Assembly: GCA_030949385.1 (NCBI GenBank)
Contig: JAUZSP010000008.1
Location: 1-64,000 of the forward strand
DNA: 64,000 nucleotides
Reading direction: 5' to 3'
Source of the DNA: Gammaproteobacteria bacterium
Lineage (GTDB): Bacteria; Pseudomonadota; Gammaproteobacteria; JAUZRS01
The translations under genes and the position numbers were made by a program. Position 1 is the stretch's first letter; every line of letters begins with the position of its first letter. Positions 25,853 to 35,240 of the stretch are shown piece after piece. Under the pieces are notes generated by a model. It ran no database searches. It was not told the DNA's origin and worked only from the letters and a program-made list of their open reading frames with translations.

Positions 25853-27679
25853 CTACAACGTTTTCAAATATTCCAGCAGGGCATTCAGTCCTGCTCTGTC
25901 ATCTTCCCAATCGAGTTTAAACGTTTGGCCATCGAGGCGGATATCTTGATCATGCCCCTGATGGCCAATAATGTCTGATGCTGCCGTATCGTAGAGATAA
26001 CCCTCTCCTTTTTTGCCTGTTTGTGAAGGATCCCAAGCAAACCCGACGTTCTCTTGATCGTAATCAAGGCGGCTTTTAATAAACTGATCAGGGCGGCTGC
26101 TGGGCAGCAATAAATGGTAGAGGGTTGGCACTGAACCGTTATGCAAGTAAGGCGCTTGCGCCCAGATGCCCACCAGTGGCAGAGCGTTGTAACCGTCGTG
26201 CTGTTTGGGGTTGCTCATGGATTGATTGCTTTTGCCCTTGAGAGAGATGCCTTTGTATTCGGCGCAGGGTTTAACTAATTTGCCGGAGAGGGTGATTTCA
26301 GTGTTGGGGCCACAATTGCCGGTGAAGCTGCTCTGCGCGCCAAGGGTGGTGATGCTGCCTGCGATTTTGGCTCGGCCTAAATGAGTGCCCATCTGTTGAT
26401 AAACGTGGCCATTGTTGTCTTGATGACAGGCGGCGCAGTTTTGCGCAAACAGAATTTGTCCCTGTTTGGCCAGTTTGACATCGACCTCAAAGGGGTAAGC
26501 GGGTGCGGGTAGGTTCAGCAACAGGCGTTCAGAGTGAGCTGAAACGCGCAGATCGACGTCGTTAAAACCTAAGGTCACTTGGGCGGCGAGGTTTTTATAA
26601 AAGAGCATCGGAATGTGGCCGTTCCACTGTCCACCGCCGTTAATCAGCAGCGTTTCATCTTCATCCCAACCCAGTGGGTCGCGGCTCTGCTGATCCCAAA
26701 CCGCCATAATGTCGGTGATGCCCGCTACATTGGGCAGTGCCAGCGGGGCAAAAGGGGCGCTGTACCACGCTGCTTTCAGACCTTGATAGGCGTTGACAGA
26801 GTTAAAACTGATGGCGTCTTCCATTCCGGCGTAACCGAGTTTTGCCCGTGTTTCGATGCCGCTGTAATTGCGTTCAACGATCAGTTTCCAGCCGTCGTAG
26901 GCGTTTTCTTGCTGTTGTATAAAGGCCGTGATGTGCTGTTTGGCGTTGTCGCGGAACAGCTCGATTTGGGCTTTTTCATAGGCGGCATCGAAGTGTGTGT
27001 CGGCGTGTTGATAGTTGTTATAAAAATAGTGTGGGTTGTTTTGCGCGCTGTCGGCAAGGGTGGTTAGCAGTGCGCTGATGACGCGCTGTTGCTGTTTTTC
27101 TTTATCTTTTTCGCCAGCGTAGAGTTTATTCAGTGTTTGTACGATTTTGTAGCGATAGAGAATGACGTTAAATTCGCTGTTGATGCCGCCGTCCAGATAG
27201 CGAAGATCGCCGTTTTCCAACCGCACTCGACCAATGTGGCAGCCACCACAGGTAAACGAGGCGTAGTCGATGTTGCTCAGTGGTTCTGCCCGTCCAAGGC
27301 CGCTGATGCCGATGCCACTGGGCATGGGGTAGTTGCCCATGCGCGGGTCTTGGTAAAGACCGATGACGCTGAGAAAGTTATCCCCTTCGCCCCAAAATTC
27401 GGGTGCGACTTTGGGCAGCAGCTTGAGGATTAGATAGGGAATGCCATCGGTTTGGCTGACGGCAAAATGAGCAAAAGCAAAATAATCTTCTTGGTGTTTT
27501 TTGAGGTGTGTGGCGATGGCTTGTTTATTAGCGGCTTGATGTTCTGCCCAGTTGTTCGGTACGGCTTTAATCAGCGGCGCTGAGCTGGGGGCGCTGAGTT
27601 GAACGGTGTTTGAGGGCAGCAGCAGATAAACGATGAACAGTGCCAGTGGGATGAGGATAAGCCGAAATCGTTTAATCAT
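25853..27679 (-). CDS. RoxA-like dihaem cytochrome c family protein
   Basis: A 608-residue protein with an N-terminal membrane segment (about 5-22) and two covalent haem motifs: CGGCH at 144-148 and CAACH at 415-419. The size, the spacing and the late segment WAQAPYLHNGSVPTLYHLLL with HNGSVPT are typical of the RoxA/RoxB-like family of the cytochrome c peroxidase superfamily, which includes rubber oxygenases and many members of unknown substrate. The protein should be periplasmic. It follows the rhodanese-MBL gene by 37 bases on the minus strand, suggesting a transcription unit. Whether it is an oxygenase or a peroxidase cannot be told from the sequence alone. Confidence 0.8.
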   Translation of the reverse strand: MIKRFRLILIPLALFIVYLLLPSNTVQLSAPSSAPLIKAVPNNWAEHQAANKQAIATHLKKHQEDYFAFAHFAVSQTDGIPYLILKLLPKVAPEFWGEGDNFLSVIGLYQDPRMGNYPMPSGIGISGLGRAEPLSNIDYASFTCGGCHIGRVRLENGDLRYLDGGINSEFNVILYRYKIVQTLNKLYAGEKDKEKQQQRVISALLTTLADSAQNNPHYFYNNYQHADTHFDAAYEKAQIELFRDNAKQHITAFIQQQENAYDGWKLIVERNYSGIETRAKLGYAGMEDAISFNSVNAYQGLKAAWYSAPFAPLALPNVAGITDIMAVWDQQSRDPLGWDEDETLLINGGGQWNGHIPMLFYKNLAAQVTLGFNDVDLRVSAHSERLLLNLPAPAYPFEVDVKLAKQGQILFAQNCAACHQDNNGHVYQQMGTHLGRAKIAGSITTLGAQSSFTGNCGPNTEITLSGKLVKPCAEYKGISLKGKSNQSMSNPKQHDGYNALPLVGIWAQAPYLHNGSVPTLYHLLLPSSRPDQFIKSRLDYDQENVGFAWDPSQTGKKGEGYLYDTAASDIIGHQGHDQDIRLDGQTFKLDWEDDRAGLNALLEYLKTL

Positions 27680-27716
27680 GCTGCTGCTCCTGAATGAGCG
27701 GGTTTGAGTGAATTAT

Positions 27717-29027
27717 TTACTCAAATTCCATTGCTCGAAAAATACGCCCTGCGTTCTGTTTTGCGAGTATATCAAAGGTGGGCAGATGGGAGTAGGCAGA
27801 TTGATCAATGGCGTAAGCGTCTTGCAAGCTGCCGTCGTTGTCGATGATCTCAGTAATTTTGCTGCGCATGTAGAATAAATAGTCGCGGGTGTATTTTGTT
27901 ACCTCGTCCATGTTGGTGGGCATACCGTGACCGGGAATGACGTACTTGGCCTTCAGGGCAGCAAATTTATCCCACGTTTTGATCCATTCGCCGGTATCGG
28001 TGTGTTCAAACACCGGCAGCAGTCGTTGATGAAAGGCCATGTCTCCGGTGATGATCAGGCTGCGTTTGGGCAGCCAAACCATCGTATCGCCAGGGCTGTG
28101 AGCGGGGCCGAGGTTGAGCAGTTCGATGGTTTCATTGCCCAGTTGGATCACCCTTTTGGTGCCAAAATGTTGATCGGGCATCACCAACTCAGTGCCAAAG
28201 GCTTTGTCGCGGCTGCGACTGCGCATCTGATCGAGGGTCTCTTCGCCGTAGGTTTTTATTTCGGTTAAGGTGTCGGTATGAGCGATGATTGGAACACCTT
28301 GTTCTTGCCAGTAGTTAGAACCGAGCATGGCGTGGCCTTGACCGTTTTCCAGTACGACGTATTTCACCGGCTGATCGGTGAGTTTTTTGATCTCTTCGTG
28401 CAGGGATTTGGCCAGCAAGTAGTTGTCTCCGGCGTTGACCACTAAGACACCGTCGTCGCTGATGATAAAGGACAGATTGTTATTGTGGCCGGAGTTGTTG
28501 TAACCGCCGGGCGCGGTGGCTCCGATGGCGGAATAAACACCGTCGATGACTTTTTGTGGGCGGCGAAACAGCAGGGAGTCAGGCGCGGGGTTGAGCAGGG
28601 TTACCGGCAGTTCAGCTGCTTGCCAATCAACAAAGCCTTCGGCGTAGTTTTTTACATTCTGATAACCCATTTTTTTCAGGGTGTCAGCGGCAAAAGGGCT
28701 GCGTTGACCCGTGCCGCAATAAACCACGATGGATCTGTTTTTATCGGGGATGGCGGCGGCAATGCGCAGCTCCAGCCAGCCGCGTGGAATATTGAGGTTG
28801 TTTTTCGCCGCGATCATTTCGTTAACGGTTTGCACTTCACCGCTCGTACGCACGTCGATCAGATAGGTGTCGGGTTGTTTCTCCAGCCGTTGTTTCAACT
28901 CGCTGGTGGAGAGGTTGTCCACCTGCCGTTTGACCTCTTTGAGGGTTGGAACAGTCGATTCTGAGGCGTGGAGCAAGCCACTGCTGAGCAGAGTTAGGGC
29001 GATTAGAAAGTGAGTGAGCTGTTGCAT
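27717..29027 (-). CDS. Rhodanese plus metallo-beta-lactamase-like protein
   Basis: A 436-residue exported protein (signal peptide 1-21, LLSSGLLHAS). Residues 36-143 form a rhodanese domain with the loop YCGTGQRS (Cys104 as expected active site). Residues 155-400 form a metallo-beta-lactamase fold with AHSPGD (His310), TGD (Asp329) and PGHG (His367). The first metal motif HxHxDH is replaced by ENGQGHAMLG (227-236), so only part of the usual dinuclear site is kept. Such fusions handle sulfane sulfur in other proteins. Being exported and next to a dihaem protein, it may act on a periplasmic sulfur or aromatic substrate; this is speculation. Confidence 0.78.
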   Translation of the reverse strand: MQQLTHFLIALTLLSSGLLHASESTVPTLKEVKRQVDNLSTSELKQRLEKQPDTYLIDVRTSGEVQTVNEMIAAKNNLNIPRGWLELRIAAAIPDKNRSIVVYCGTGQRSPFAADTLKKMGYQNVKNYAEGFVDWQAAELPVTLLNPAPDSLLFRRPQKVIDGVYSAIGATAPGGYNNSGHNNNLSFIISDDGVLVVNAGDNYLLAKSLHEEIKKLTDQPVKYVVLENGQGHAMLGSNYWQEQGVPIIAHTDTLTEIKTYGEETLDQMRSRSRDKAFGTELVMPDQHFGTKRVIQLGNETIELLNLGPAHSPGDTMVWLPKRSLIITGDMAFHQRLLPVFEHTDTGEWIKTWDKFAALKAKYVIPGHGMPTNMDEVTKYTRDYLFYMRSKITEIIDNDGSLQDAYAIDQSAYSHLPTFDILAKQNAGRIFRAMEFE

Positions 29028-29130
29028 AAGCGGTCTCGCTGCGGTCAGTGGAGAGAGCCTAGCCTACAGCATTCATAGGTGTGATGAAAAAGGGAAATGC
29101 AGTGAGGCATTGCCCTGTTACTTTTTTAAT

Positions 29131-29634
29131 TCATAAGCCAAAGGCATCTGCCGACCAACTAACCCCTCCAACCACAGCAACCGGATAATGCTGATGCACC
29201 AGCGTTTCAATCTCAGCAACCCGCTGTTTTGGCACATCAATCATTAACAGGATTTCGCCGTGAGCGAGTGCATCGCTGAACTCTGTTAGGTGCACGTTGG
29301 GTAGATGAACGACGAATTTTTCACCAGCAACAAAGGTCAGTGCCATGACAGATAAAGCACTCACTGCACCGACAAAAGAGCTGGAGACCAGAGCGGTGAC
29401 GAAAACCACGAAAGCGAGGCCAAATAGAATGAGATTTGAGGCCCATAAGGCTTGTTCAATCTGAAAGGCGCTGTCGTGTTGTTGTCGTTGTGTTGCTTGT
29501 GGCAGTGAGTTGAGTTCGATGTTGTGAGCGATGGCATGAATGCGTCGTTTGGGAATGTTCAGTTCAACCAGTTGTTTGACTACGGGTTGAGCTTGTTTTT
29601 CATCAGGAAATAAAAAATAGAGTCTGCGTAACAT
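29131..29634 (-). CDS. Small membrane protein, DUF1269-like
   Basis: A 167-residue protein with two adjacent membrane segments in the centre (about 68-85 and 87-104) between soluble halves. The N-terminal half, starting MLRRLYFLFPDEKQAQPVVK, and the C-terminal half with ALAHGEILLMIDVPKQRVAE, resemble the DUF1269-type alpha/beta layout found in many proteobacterial membrane proteins. The function is unknown. It lies 81 bases after the start-proximal end of a 69-residue gene on the same strand. Confidence 0.6.
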   Translation of the reverse strand: MLRRLYFLFPDEKQAQPVVKQLVELNIPKRRIHAIAHNIELNSLPQATQRQQHDSAFQIEQALWASNLILFGLAFVVFVTALVSSSFVGAVSALSVMALTFVAGEKFVVHLPNVHLTEFSDALAHGEILLMIDVPKQRVAEIETLVHQHYPVAVVGGVSWSADAFGL

Positions 29635-29715
29635 GGTGAATCTCCCTTTTTGGGGTCACAAGACCCTTTGGCTCACCTCCCTGTAAGAGACTAAAGGGGT
29701 GTAAAAACAGCGATT

Positions 29716-29925
29716 TTAACCCTCGGCAATGTAATCGTCTGTATCGTTACCCATCAGGATTTTTTTATTTTCTAATTCCATTGCCAAATAGACCTGTTTG
29801 TTTTTTTCGTTCTCGAAATAAATTTCCAGACCATTGATGCCATCGCCGTCGTAGACGCAAGGGTGATGTTCGGGGTCGGTAACTTCGCGTGAGGTGATGG
29901 GATCTGTGGTGGTTCGAATGTGCAT
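29716..29925 (-). CDS. Small conserved hypothetical protein
   Basis: A 69-residue acidic soluble protein. It contains TTTDPITSREVTDPEHHPCV (5-24) and a C-terminal EIYFENEKNKQVYLAMELEN strand pair. I do not recognise a named family. Good ribosome binding site (AAGGAG before the ATG on the minus strand) supports that it is real. The neighbours are the two-helix membrane protein downstream and the Spy/kinase chimera on the opposite strand. Confidence 0.6.
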   Translation of the reverse strand: MHIRTTTDPITSREVTDPEHHPCVYDGDGINGLEIYFENEKNKQVYLAMELENKKILMGNDTDDYIAEG

Positions 29926-30091
29926 GGTGAATACTCCTTCAAGTTCACTACTTTTTATAGGTTAATCTGGTTATTTAGTCAAATTATGTGCTTGCAGATA
30001 GGTCTTTTCTTCATTACGTTACACCTCTGAGACCTTTGTTACAGGTCAGTTTTGTATGCTTCAAGCGTCCCTTCGAACAAGAGAGAAAACA

Positions 30092-30415
30092 ATGTCTAAA
30101 CGCAGCTAAATTCTATTAGCGTCTGTTATTGATTTGGTCACTTTGGGCAGTTTTACTGCTTTTGCAGGTGAGAAATGTGGTTTTGGTAAACACGGTTTTA
30201 GCCCTGAAAAGCGTGCTGAATTTATCCTAAAGCGGGTCACAGGTAAGCTTGATCTGAATGAAACTCAAGTTTCTAAGTTGAAAGCGGTGCAAGCGCAATT
30301 TATCCAGCAGCTGATTGTTGAGGCGCACGGGGGAGAGTTACAGATTAAGAGCGAGTTGGGGGTGGGGAGTTCGGTTGTGGTGCGCTTACCCATCACCAAT
30401 GCCCCCTTTATCTGA
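30092..30415 (+). pseudogene. Spy/CpxP-like protein fused to histidine kinase tail, with nonsense codon
   Basis: One continuous frame of 107 codons interrupted by a single in-frame TAA at codon 6. The first part reads MSKRS, stop, then a signal-peptide-like hydrophobic stretch ending TAFAGEKCG, and FSPEKRAEFILKRVTGKLDL plus LNETQVSKLKAVQAQF, which resembles the Spy/CpxP family of periplasmic chaperones. The second part, IVEAHGGELQIKSELGVGSS then VVRLPI, is the C-terminal end of a histidine kinase ATPase domain. Such proteins usually sit upstream of an OmpR-type regulator and a kinase, so an internal deletion of about 2 kb fused the two ends. The TAA and the fusion show the locus is dead. Confidence 0.72.
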
Positions 30416-30467
30416 TGGCCATTCTGCGGTAAAACCTTCTCACTGATTTTAATTTGGAGTGTTAACC

Positions 30468-31172
30468 ATGAGCAATGAGAACAAACAAGGCGTTTCTGTG
30501 GATGCGCCAGCCATCGGTATGGTGGGTGATCAAGATGAGCTGAAAGCGACTTTGAAAGAGCGTCAAAAGGCCTTAATCAATTTGGCTGCGAACTGCGATT
30601 CAGTGGAGCGCGGTCGGGCGTTGTTGGATGTGGCGGAGTCTCATCTGGGATTGACGGAGCACGAGCACGCTTGGCGCTTGGCAAAAGAAGGGTTTGATCT
30701 CTTTATGGCCGCTGAGAGCTGGCAGGATGCGGTGGAAGCCTGTGATGTGTTGTATCAAGCGCAACAGCCTGCGTCCATTGCGGCGTTGGCACACGGTGTT
30801 TGGTTGGCGGTCACTTACCCCGTTGATCCGCAGGTGAGTTATACCTTGTTGGAGCACATTGTGGATGAAACCCCGAATGACTCTGATGGTGCGGCGGTGG
30901 CAGCGATGACGGCGCACTATCTTTCTGATTTGCGCAGCAAAGATGAAGAGCATGACAGCAACATCTTTTTAACCCGAAACTTAGTGGCGAGGGTGGCGGA
31001 GCGTCACAGCGGCATCCAGAATCAGCTCGGTATGGATGTCTGGGTGGAGAAATTGCAACTCAAAGAGCCTCAGGATTTTCTGCCGAAATTGGCGCAGATT
31101 CTTGATGTGATTGTGGAAGGTCAGTGGTGGTTTGATCGGGATGCGTTGCGGGCTAAATTGCCAGTGCATTAG
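30468..31172 (+). CDS. Conserved hypothetical protein
   Basis: A 234-residue soluble protein rich in helices (ERGRALLDVAESHLGLTEHE near 43-62; AWRLAKEGFDLFMAAESWQD near 63-82; a repeat-like character reminiscent of TPR/helical repeats). The C-terminal part has LVARVAERHSGIQNQLG and WWFDRDALRAKLP. I do not recognise a named family. ATG 30468 is preferred because a purine stretch (TTGGAG) ends 9 bases before it. It follows the dead Spy/kinase locus by 52 bases, and convergently faces the glutamate-synthase-like gene. Confidence 0.6.
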   Translation: MSNENKQGVSVDAPAIGMVGDQDELKATLKERQKALINLAANCDSVERGRALLDVAESHLGLTEHEHAWRLAKEGFDLFMAAESWQDAVEACDVLYQAQQPASIAALAHGVWLAVTYPVDPQVSYTLLEHIVDETPNDSDGAAVAAMTAHYLSDLRSKDEEHDSNIFLTRNLVARVAERHSGIQNQLGMDVWVEKLQLKEPQDFLPKLAQILDVIVEGQWWFDRDALRAKLPVH

Positions 31173-31239
31173 GGCTTGAATTTAAAAGCAGTGTAGGTGA
31201 AATTCAAGAGAAGTGATGCCACCCCTCTTGAAAGTTTCT

Positions 31240-32269
31240 CTATAACTCAGTAAAGCCAGAGTACTTAATCCCCGAAAGTGATGCCATTTCACGGTGCCAT
31301 GTTGCCAAGTCATTTTTATTGAATTGGCTGAAATCATGATGGCCACATGCGCGTGCCATCACTTGCATTAACTCCACAGAAGCATTGAAAAAATTATGCA
31401 GCTGTTTTGATGATTTTTCAATGTTCAGCCGTTTCCGTAACTCTGCTTTTTGCGTTGCGATGCCTGTGGGGCAGTTGTTGGTATTGCACATTCTTGCTGC
31501 AACGCAGCCGATGGCTTGCATGGCGCTGTTTGATACAGCAATGCCATCGGCACCAAGAGCAAGCGCCTTTACAAAGTCCATTGGAACCCGTAATCCACCG
31601 GTAATAATGAGTGTTACGCGACCACTTGCGCCCTGTTTATCAAGGTAAGCGCGTGCGCGTGCTAAAGCCGGAATGGTGGGAACACTGATGTGGTCTCTGA
31701 ATATTTCAGGTGCAGCGCCTGTACCACCACCACGCCCATCCAATATGATGTAGTCCGCACTGGCATCCAATGCAAATTGGATGTCTTTTTCAATGTGGTT
31801 GGCACTTAATTTAAAGCCAATAGGAATACCTCCGGTTACTTCTCTCACTCTATCAGCAAAGCGTTTAAAGTCAGCGGCAGATGAAAGATCTTTAAAGGTT
31901 GGCGGAGAAATAGCCGGTTGGCCTTCTGTTATGTTTCGTACTTGTGATATTTTTCCTTGGTTTTTATTACCCGGAAGATGGCCGCCGGTGCCGGTTTTTG
32001 CACCTTGCCCACCTTTAAAATGAAACGCTTGGACTTTTTTTAATAACTCTTCTTTATAACCAAAACCCGCGCTGGCGTATTCATAAAAATAACGCTCATT
32101 GGCCTCTTGTTCTTCAGGCAACATGCCACCTTCACCAGAACAAATACCGGTTCCGGCAAGATTGGCTCCTGTTGCTAGTGCAATTTTAGCTTCTTCAGAT
32201 AAGGCCCCAAAACTCATGTCTGAAACAAATAGGGGTATATTTAGTTTTAGAGGTTTTTTAGCCTCTGGC
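31240..32269 (-). pseudogene. 5'-truncated glutamate synthase-like FMN protein
   Basis: The coding frame runs from the IS inverted repeat at 32270 to the stop at 31240 and can start at the internal ATG 32217 (325 residues). It resembles FMN-binding glutamate synthase family proteins: MSFGALSEEAKIALATGANL (1-20), CSGEGGMLPEEQ, FKGGQGAKTGTGGHLPG, LDGRGGGTGAAPEIF and the iron-sulfur-like Cys motif CVAARMCNTNNCPTGIATQ (about 245-263). Upstream of the ATG the frame still gives family-like sequence (KPLKLNIPLFVSD) up to the IS, so the original N-terminus, perhaps 150 residues, was removed. Product unlikely to be functional, though the FMN-barrel core is largely present. Confidence 0.75.
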
Positions 32270-33530
32270 CCAGCCCTTTCAAGGTGGCTAATTATAGAGA
32301 AAACTGATCGAAAAAGGCATATTTTCTGGCCATTCGTTTGTATTTGATGAATAATCTATTCCAAAATTACATTCTGTAAAGAGTCCATTATGTTCAGTAA
32401 AGTTTTTCAGCGTTTTATGGATAAAAGCCCTGTTCCTGTCATGGTTCAAGCTCTTTTAGAACGTGTGCTTTGTCCTGAAAAACTGAATTCAATCTTTGAG
32501 CGTACAGCCGTTGAGCAATACACAAGAACATTGCTTTTCTCCACCGTATTTGACTTGATGAACTTGGTCATTTTCAAGACCTTCCCTCTGTGAATGCAGC
32601 CTATAAAGAAGAATCTGACGAGGTTGGTGTATCAATCACCTCACTTTACAACAAGTTGAATGGCATCAGCACCGAGACCTCGGCAGCGTTGGTGCGCGAA
32701 ACGGCAAGAGAAAAACCGAGATCATTGCTGCTCTGGACGGAGCAAGAGCAGCCTTGTTAGCTGGATATCGGGTCAAAATGTTGGATGGCAACTGCATTGA
32801 AGCAACAGAGCACCGACTGGAAGTTTTGAGAGAGACCAAAGCAGGTGCGCTTCATGGAAAATCCCTTGTTGTTTACGATCCCATGCTGGAGATGGCCATT
32901 GATGTCTTTCCTTGTGAAGATGGGCATGCGCAAGAACGCGCTTTATTGGGACAGGTATTGACCACGGTTGAAGCATCAGATGTGTGGATTATGGACAGAA
33001 ATTTCTGTGTTCGTGCTTTTCTTTTGGGGATGGCAGATAAGAGCGGTTATTTCGTCTGTAGAGAGCACAAAGGGCTAACATGGGAAACGTCTGGCTCAGA
33101 AAAAAGCAGGAAAATGTGATACCGGAACGTTGTATGAACAGTCGATCACGATGCTGGATGATCTTGGTGAAAAAGAACTTATCGTCGAATTCGACTTAAA
33201 TTAAAGCGTGAAACACGAGATGGTGAGCAGGAAATCGTTATTTTAACCAATTTGACGAAAACATCAGCCAACGCCCAATGTATTGCTGAGCTGTATCGCA
33301 AGCGATGGAACATAGAAACCATGTTTCAAGAGCTGGAAGCGCACCTACATTCAGAAGTGAATACACTGGGGTATCCGAAAGCGGCTCTGTTTAGTTTTTG
33401 TGTTGCGCTGGTTGCTTATAATGTATTGGCTGTTGTGAAAGCTGCTTTGCGGGTTCAGCATGGAGAAAAGACCATAAAAGATGAGCTTTCTGGTTATTAT
33501 TTAGCAGGGAATATTGCCCGAACATATGAT

Positions 33531-34846
33531 CAATACTTCGGACAGTTTTAGAGAGAAAAAGATAGGAACCACAGGCGGATTCTGAGAAAATAGAGTTCTC
33601 AAAAAACGACAATCAAAGAAGGCCGCCCGTGGAATCCATAGTAGAATCGGTTTTACTCTCCATGTCCAGTGTTAAAAAACCACAACGTCTTTTTCTCTCA
33701 GCTCTGTTTTCCGCATTGATGGTTTTTCAAGGGAAAGCCACTTTTCGTAATTTGAGTCGTTACAGTTCGTTGCATGAAAAACGTCTGTCGCGTTGGTTTC
33801 GACGTTCATTTGATTTTGCACAATTCAACAGACGCCTACTTCAAAAAGAGCTGCCACAAAAGCACGATCAAATTGCCGCCATTGATGCCAGCTTTATGAA
33901 AAAAGTGGTCAGAAAACAGCAGGGTTGGGTTGGTTTTACAACGGCGCTTTGGGGCAAGCCATGGTGGGGTTGGAGTTGTCGTTGGTTTGCCGAATTGATC
34001 TTCAAAGTCGAACCGCTTACGCGCTGGAGGCTCGCCAAACGTTGGACTCGGAACAGAAAGAGGGTGAGAGCCGAGTGGACTGCTACGCGAAACAGGTTTG
34101 TGACCTTGCCTGTGATCTTCAAGCGCAAGGCATTCGCTACCTTACCGCAGACGCCTACTACAGCAAGGTGAAGTTTGTCGATGCGGTCTGTTCAGATGAC
34201 TTACACCTGATTGGAAAGCTGCGTTCAGATGCCAACCTAAGCTGGTATTTTGAGGGCGAGTACGGTGGCAAAGGACGTCCTAAAACGTACGATGGTAAAG
34301 TCAATTTCCAAACGGAGCTGTCCCGTTTTGATGCGTGTGGCGTAATGGATAAGGGGTATCGATTTACAGCGCCGTGGTTCACTCGTGTTGTTTCAAACGG
34401 AAAATCCGTGTGGTGCTGCTGCGATGGGAGCAGAAGACAAAAGTCCGTTCGGCTCTGCTGTTTTCTACGGATTCGGAGTTGGCTCCAGAAAAGATTGTCG
34501 AATATTACACCGCTCGTTTTCAGATTGAATTTTTGTTTCGTGAAGCCAAGCAACATACGGGTTTAATGGATTGCCAAGCGCGTTGCTCAGAGGCCATTCA
34601 AACTCATATTAATGCCTCGTTCACCGCACTGAATTTATTGAAGCTGGAAGACCGTAAGGACAAAAACAACCCTGAGCCTTCGGTGATTTCGATTGCCTCG
34701 TGGCGACGCAAGAAATTCAATCAATATTTGATGAAAATACTTTTTGACAAGTTAGGTTTGGAGAGATCTTGTCAAAAAGTCGAGGCGGTTTACCATGAGC
34801 TGAGTGAGTATGGGGCTATTCAGGTTTAAAACTGTCCGAAGTATTG
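33531..34846 (+). mobile_element. IS4-family element copy B (complete, 1316 bp)
   Basis: A complete insertion sequence: left end CAATACTTCGGACAGTTTT at 33531 and the inverted repeat AAAACTGTCCGAAGTATTG at the right end, 34846. It is flanked by a 5-bp direct repeat, ATGAT, at 33526-33530 and 34847-34851, a target duplication. The insertion lies inside the transposase gene of an older IS4 element; excision in silico rejoins that reading frame. The copy is almost identical to copy C (36387-37703) but is one base shorter because of a G5 to G4 change near 34349. Confidence 0.9.
33629..34829 (+). pseudogene. IS4-family transposase of copy B, two frame changes
   Basis: The transposase is read in three frames: residues from MESIVESVLLSMSSVKKPQR to AAIDASFMKK (33629 onward), then GWFYNGALGQAM to FDACGVMDKG (from about 33925), then the CCFKRKIRVVLLRWEQKTKV to EYGAIQV part (from about 34374). 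The last part holds the YREK motif of IS4 transposases in EYYTARFQIEFLFREAKQHTG. The first frame change lies at an A6 run followed by G (33899-33904) and is shared with copy C; the second is a G5-to-G4 deletion unique to this copy. The GTG at 33629 is used as start; ATG 33662 is an alternative. Confidence 0.85.
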
Positions 34847-35101
34847 ATGATGGAATGATGATCGCGTTACCCGATGAAGAATGGGGCGTTTTTAAAAATA
34901 TGAGTCTGACTCAATTCGTTGATGTTTTTCTTAAGCTTACTGAGAAAATCAATTTATTAAAATTTAGAAAATCGAGGCGAGGTATAAAAAAACCTCCTGT
35001 TAAACGTAATAAATATCCAAATCAACCCCATGTTTCTACCGCCAAATTACTTCGCGGAGAAAAACCTAATGAATAATCAATAACTTACCACCTTGAAAGG
35101 G

Positions 35102-35240
35102 CTGGACATAGAGAGTAAAACCGATTCTACTATGGATTCCACGGGCGGCCTTCTTTGATTGTCGTTTTTTGAGAACTCTATTTTCTCGGAATCCGCCTGT
35201 GGTTCCTATCTTTTTCTCTCTAAAACTGTCCGAAGTATTG
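35102..35240 (-). mobile_element. IS4-family end fragment (copy D)
   Basis: About 139 bp matching the left end of the younger element in reverse orientation: the terminal repeat ends at 35240 (AAACTGTCCGAAGTATTG) and the similarity runs to about 35102, where the older element's right repeat begins. It includes the first codons of the transposase only. The downstream reading frame of the alginate-export-like gene uses the IS sequence for its stop codon. It is most likely a remnant left by recombination between copies rather than a separate insertion. Confidence 0.8.

Larger units (their letters stand above)
32390..35076 (+). pseudogene. IS4-family transposase, frameshifted and interrupted
   Basis: Recognisable pieces: MFSKVFQRFMDKSPVPVMVQ (from 32390), then in other frames YKEESDEVGVSITSLYNKLN, MLDGNCIEATEHRLEVLRE with WIMDRNFCVRAFL (32754-33116), and LYRKRWNIETMFQELEAHLH (from about 33290). 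These are IS4-family catalytic segments. At least three frame changes (near 32590, 32740 and 33115-33250) destroy the gene. The younger IS then splits it after IARTYD; removing that element restores the run IARTYD-GMMIALPDEE in one frame to the stop at 35076. Confidence 0.82.
32270..35105 (+). mobile_element. Older IS4-family element, split by a younger IS
   Basis: Bounded by an 18-bp perfect inverted repeat, CCAGCCCTTTCAAGGTGG at 32270-32287 and CCACCTTGAAAGGGCTGG at 35088-35105. Removing the nested element (33531-34846) and one copy of its 5-bp duplication leaves about 1515 bp, a normal length for the IS4 family. The left end cuts the glutamate-synthase-like gene. No matching target duplication was seen outside the ends: the right end instead meets a fragment of the younger IS4 element, so recombination has probably altered the flanks. 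Its transposase is decayed (see 32390). Confidence 0.8.

Noticed and set aside
30018..30043. GTTACA repeats 20 bases apart as a CpxR-like regulator site
   Set aside because: Spacing is not the usual 10-11 bases of OmpR-type sites, so it is mentioned only as a possible trace and not listed as a feature.
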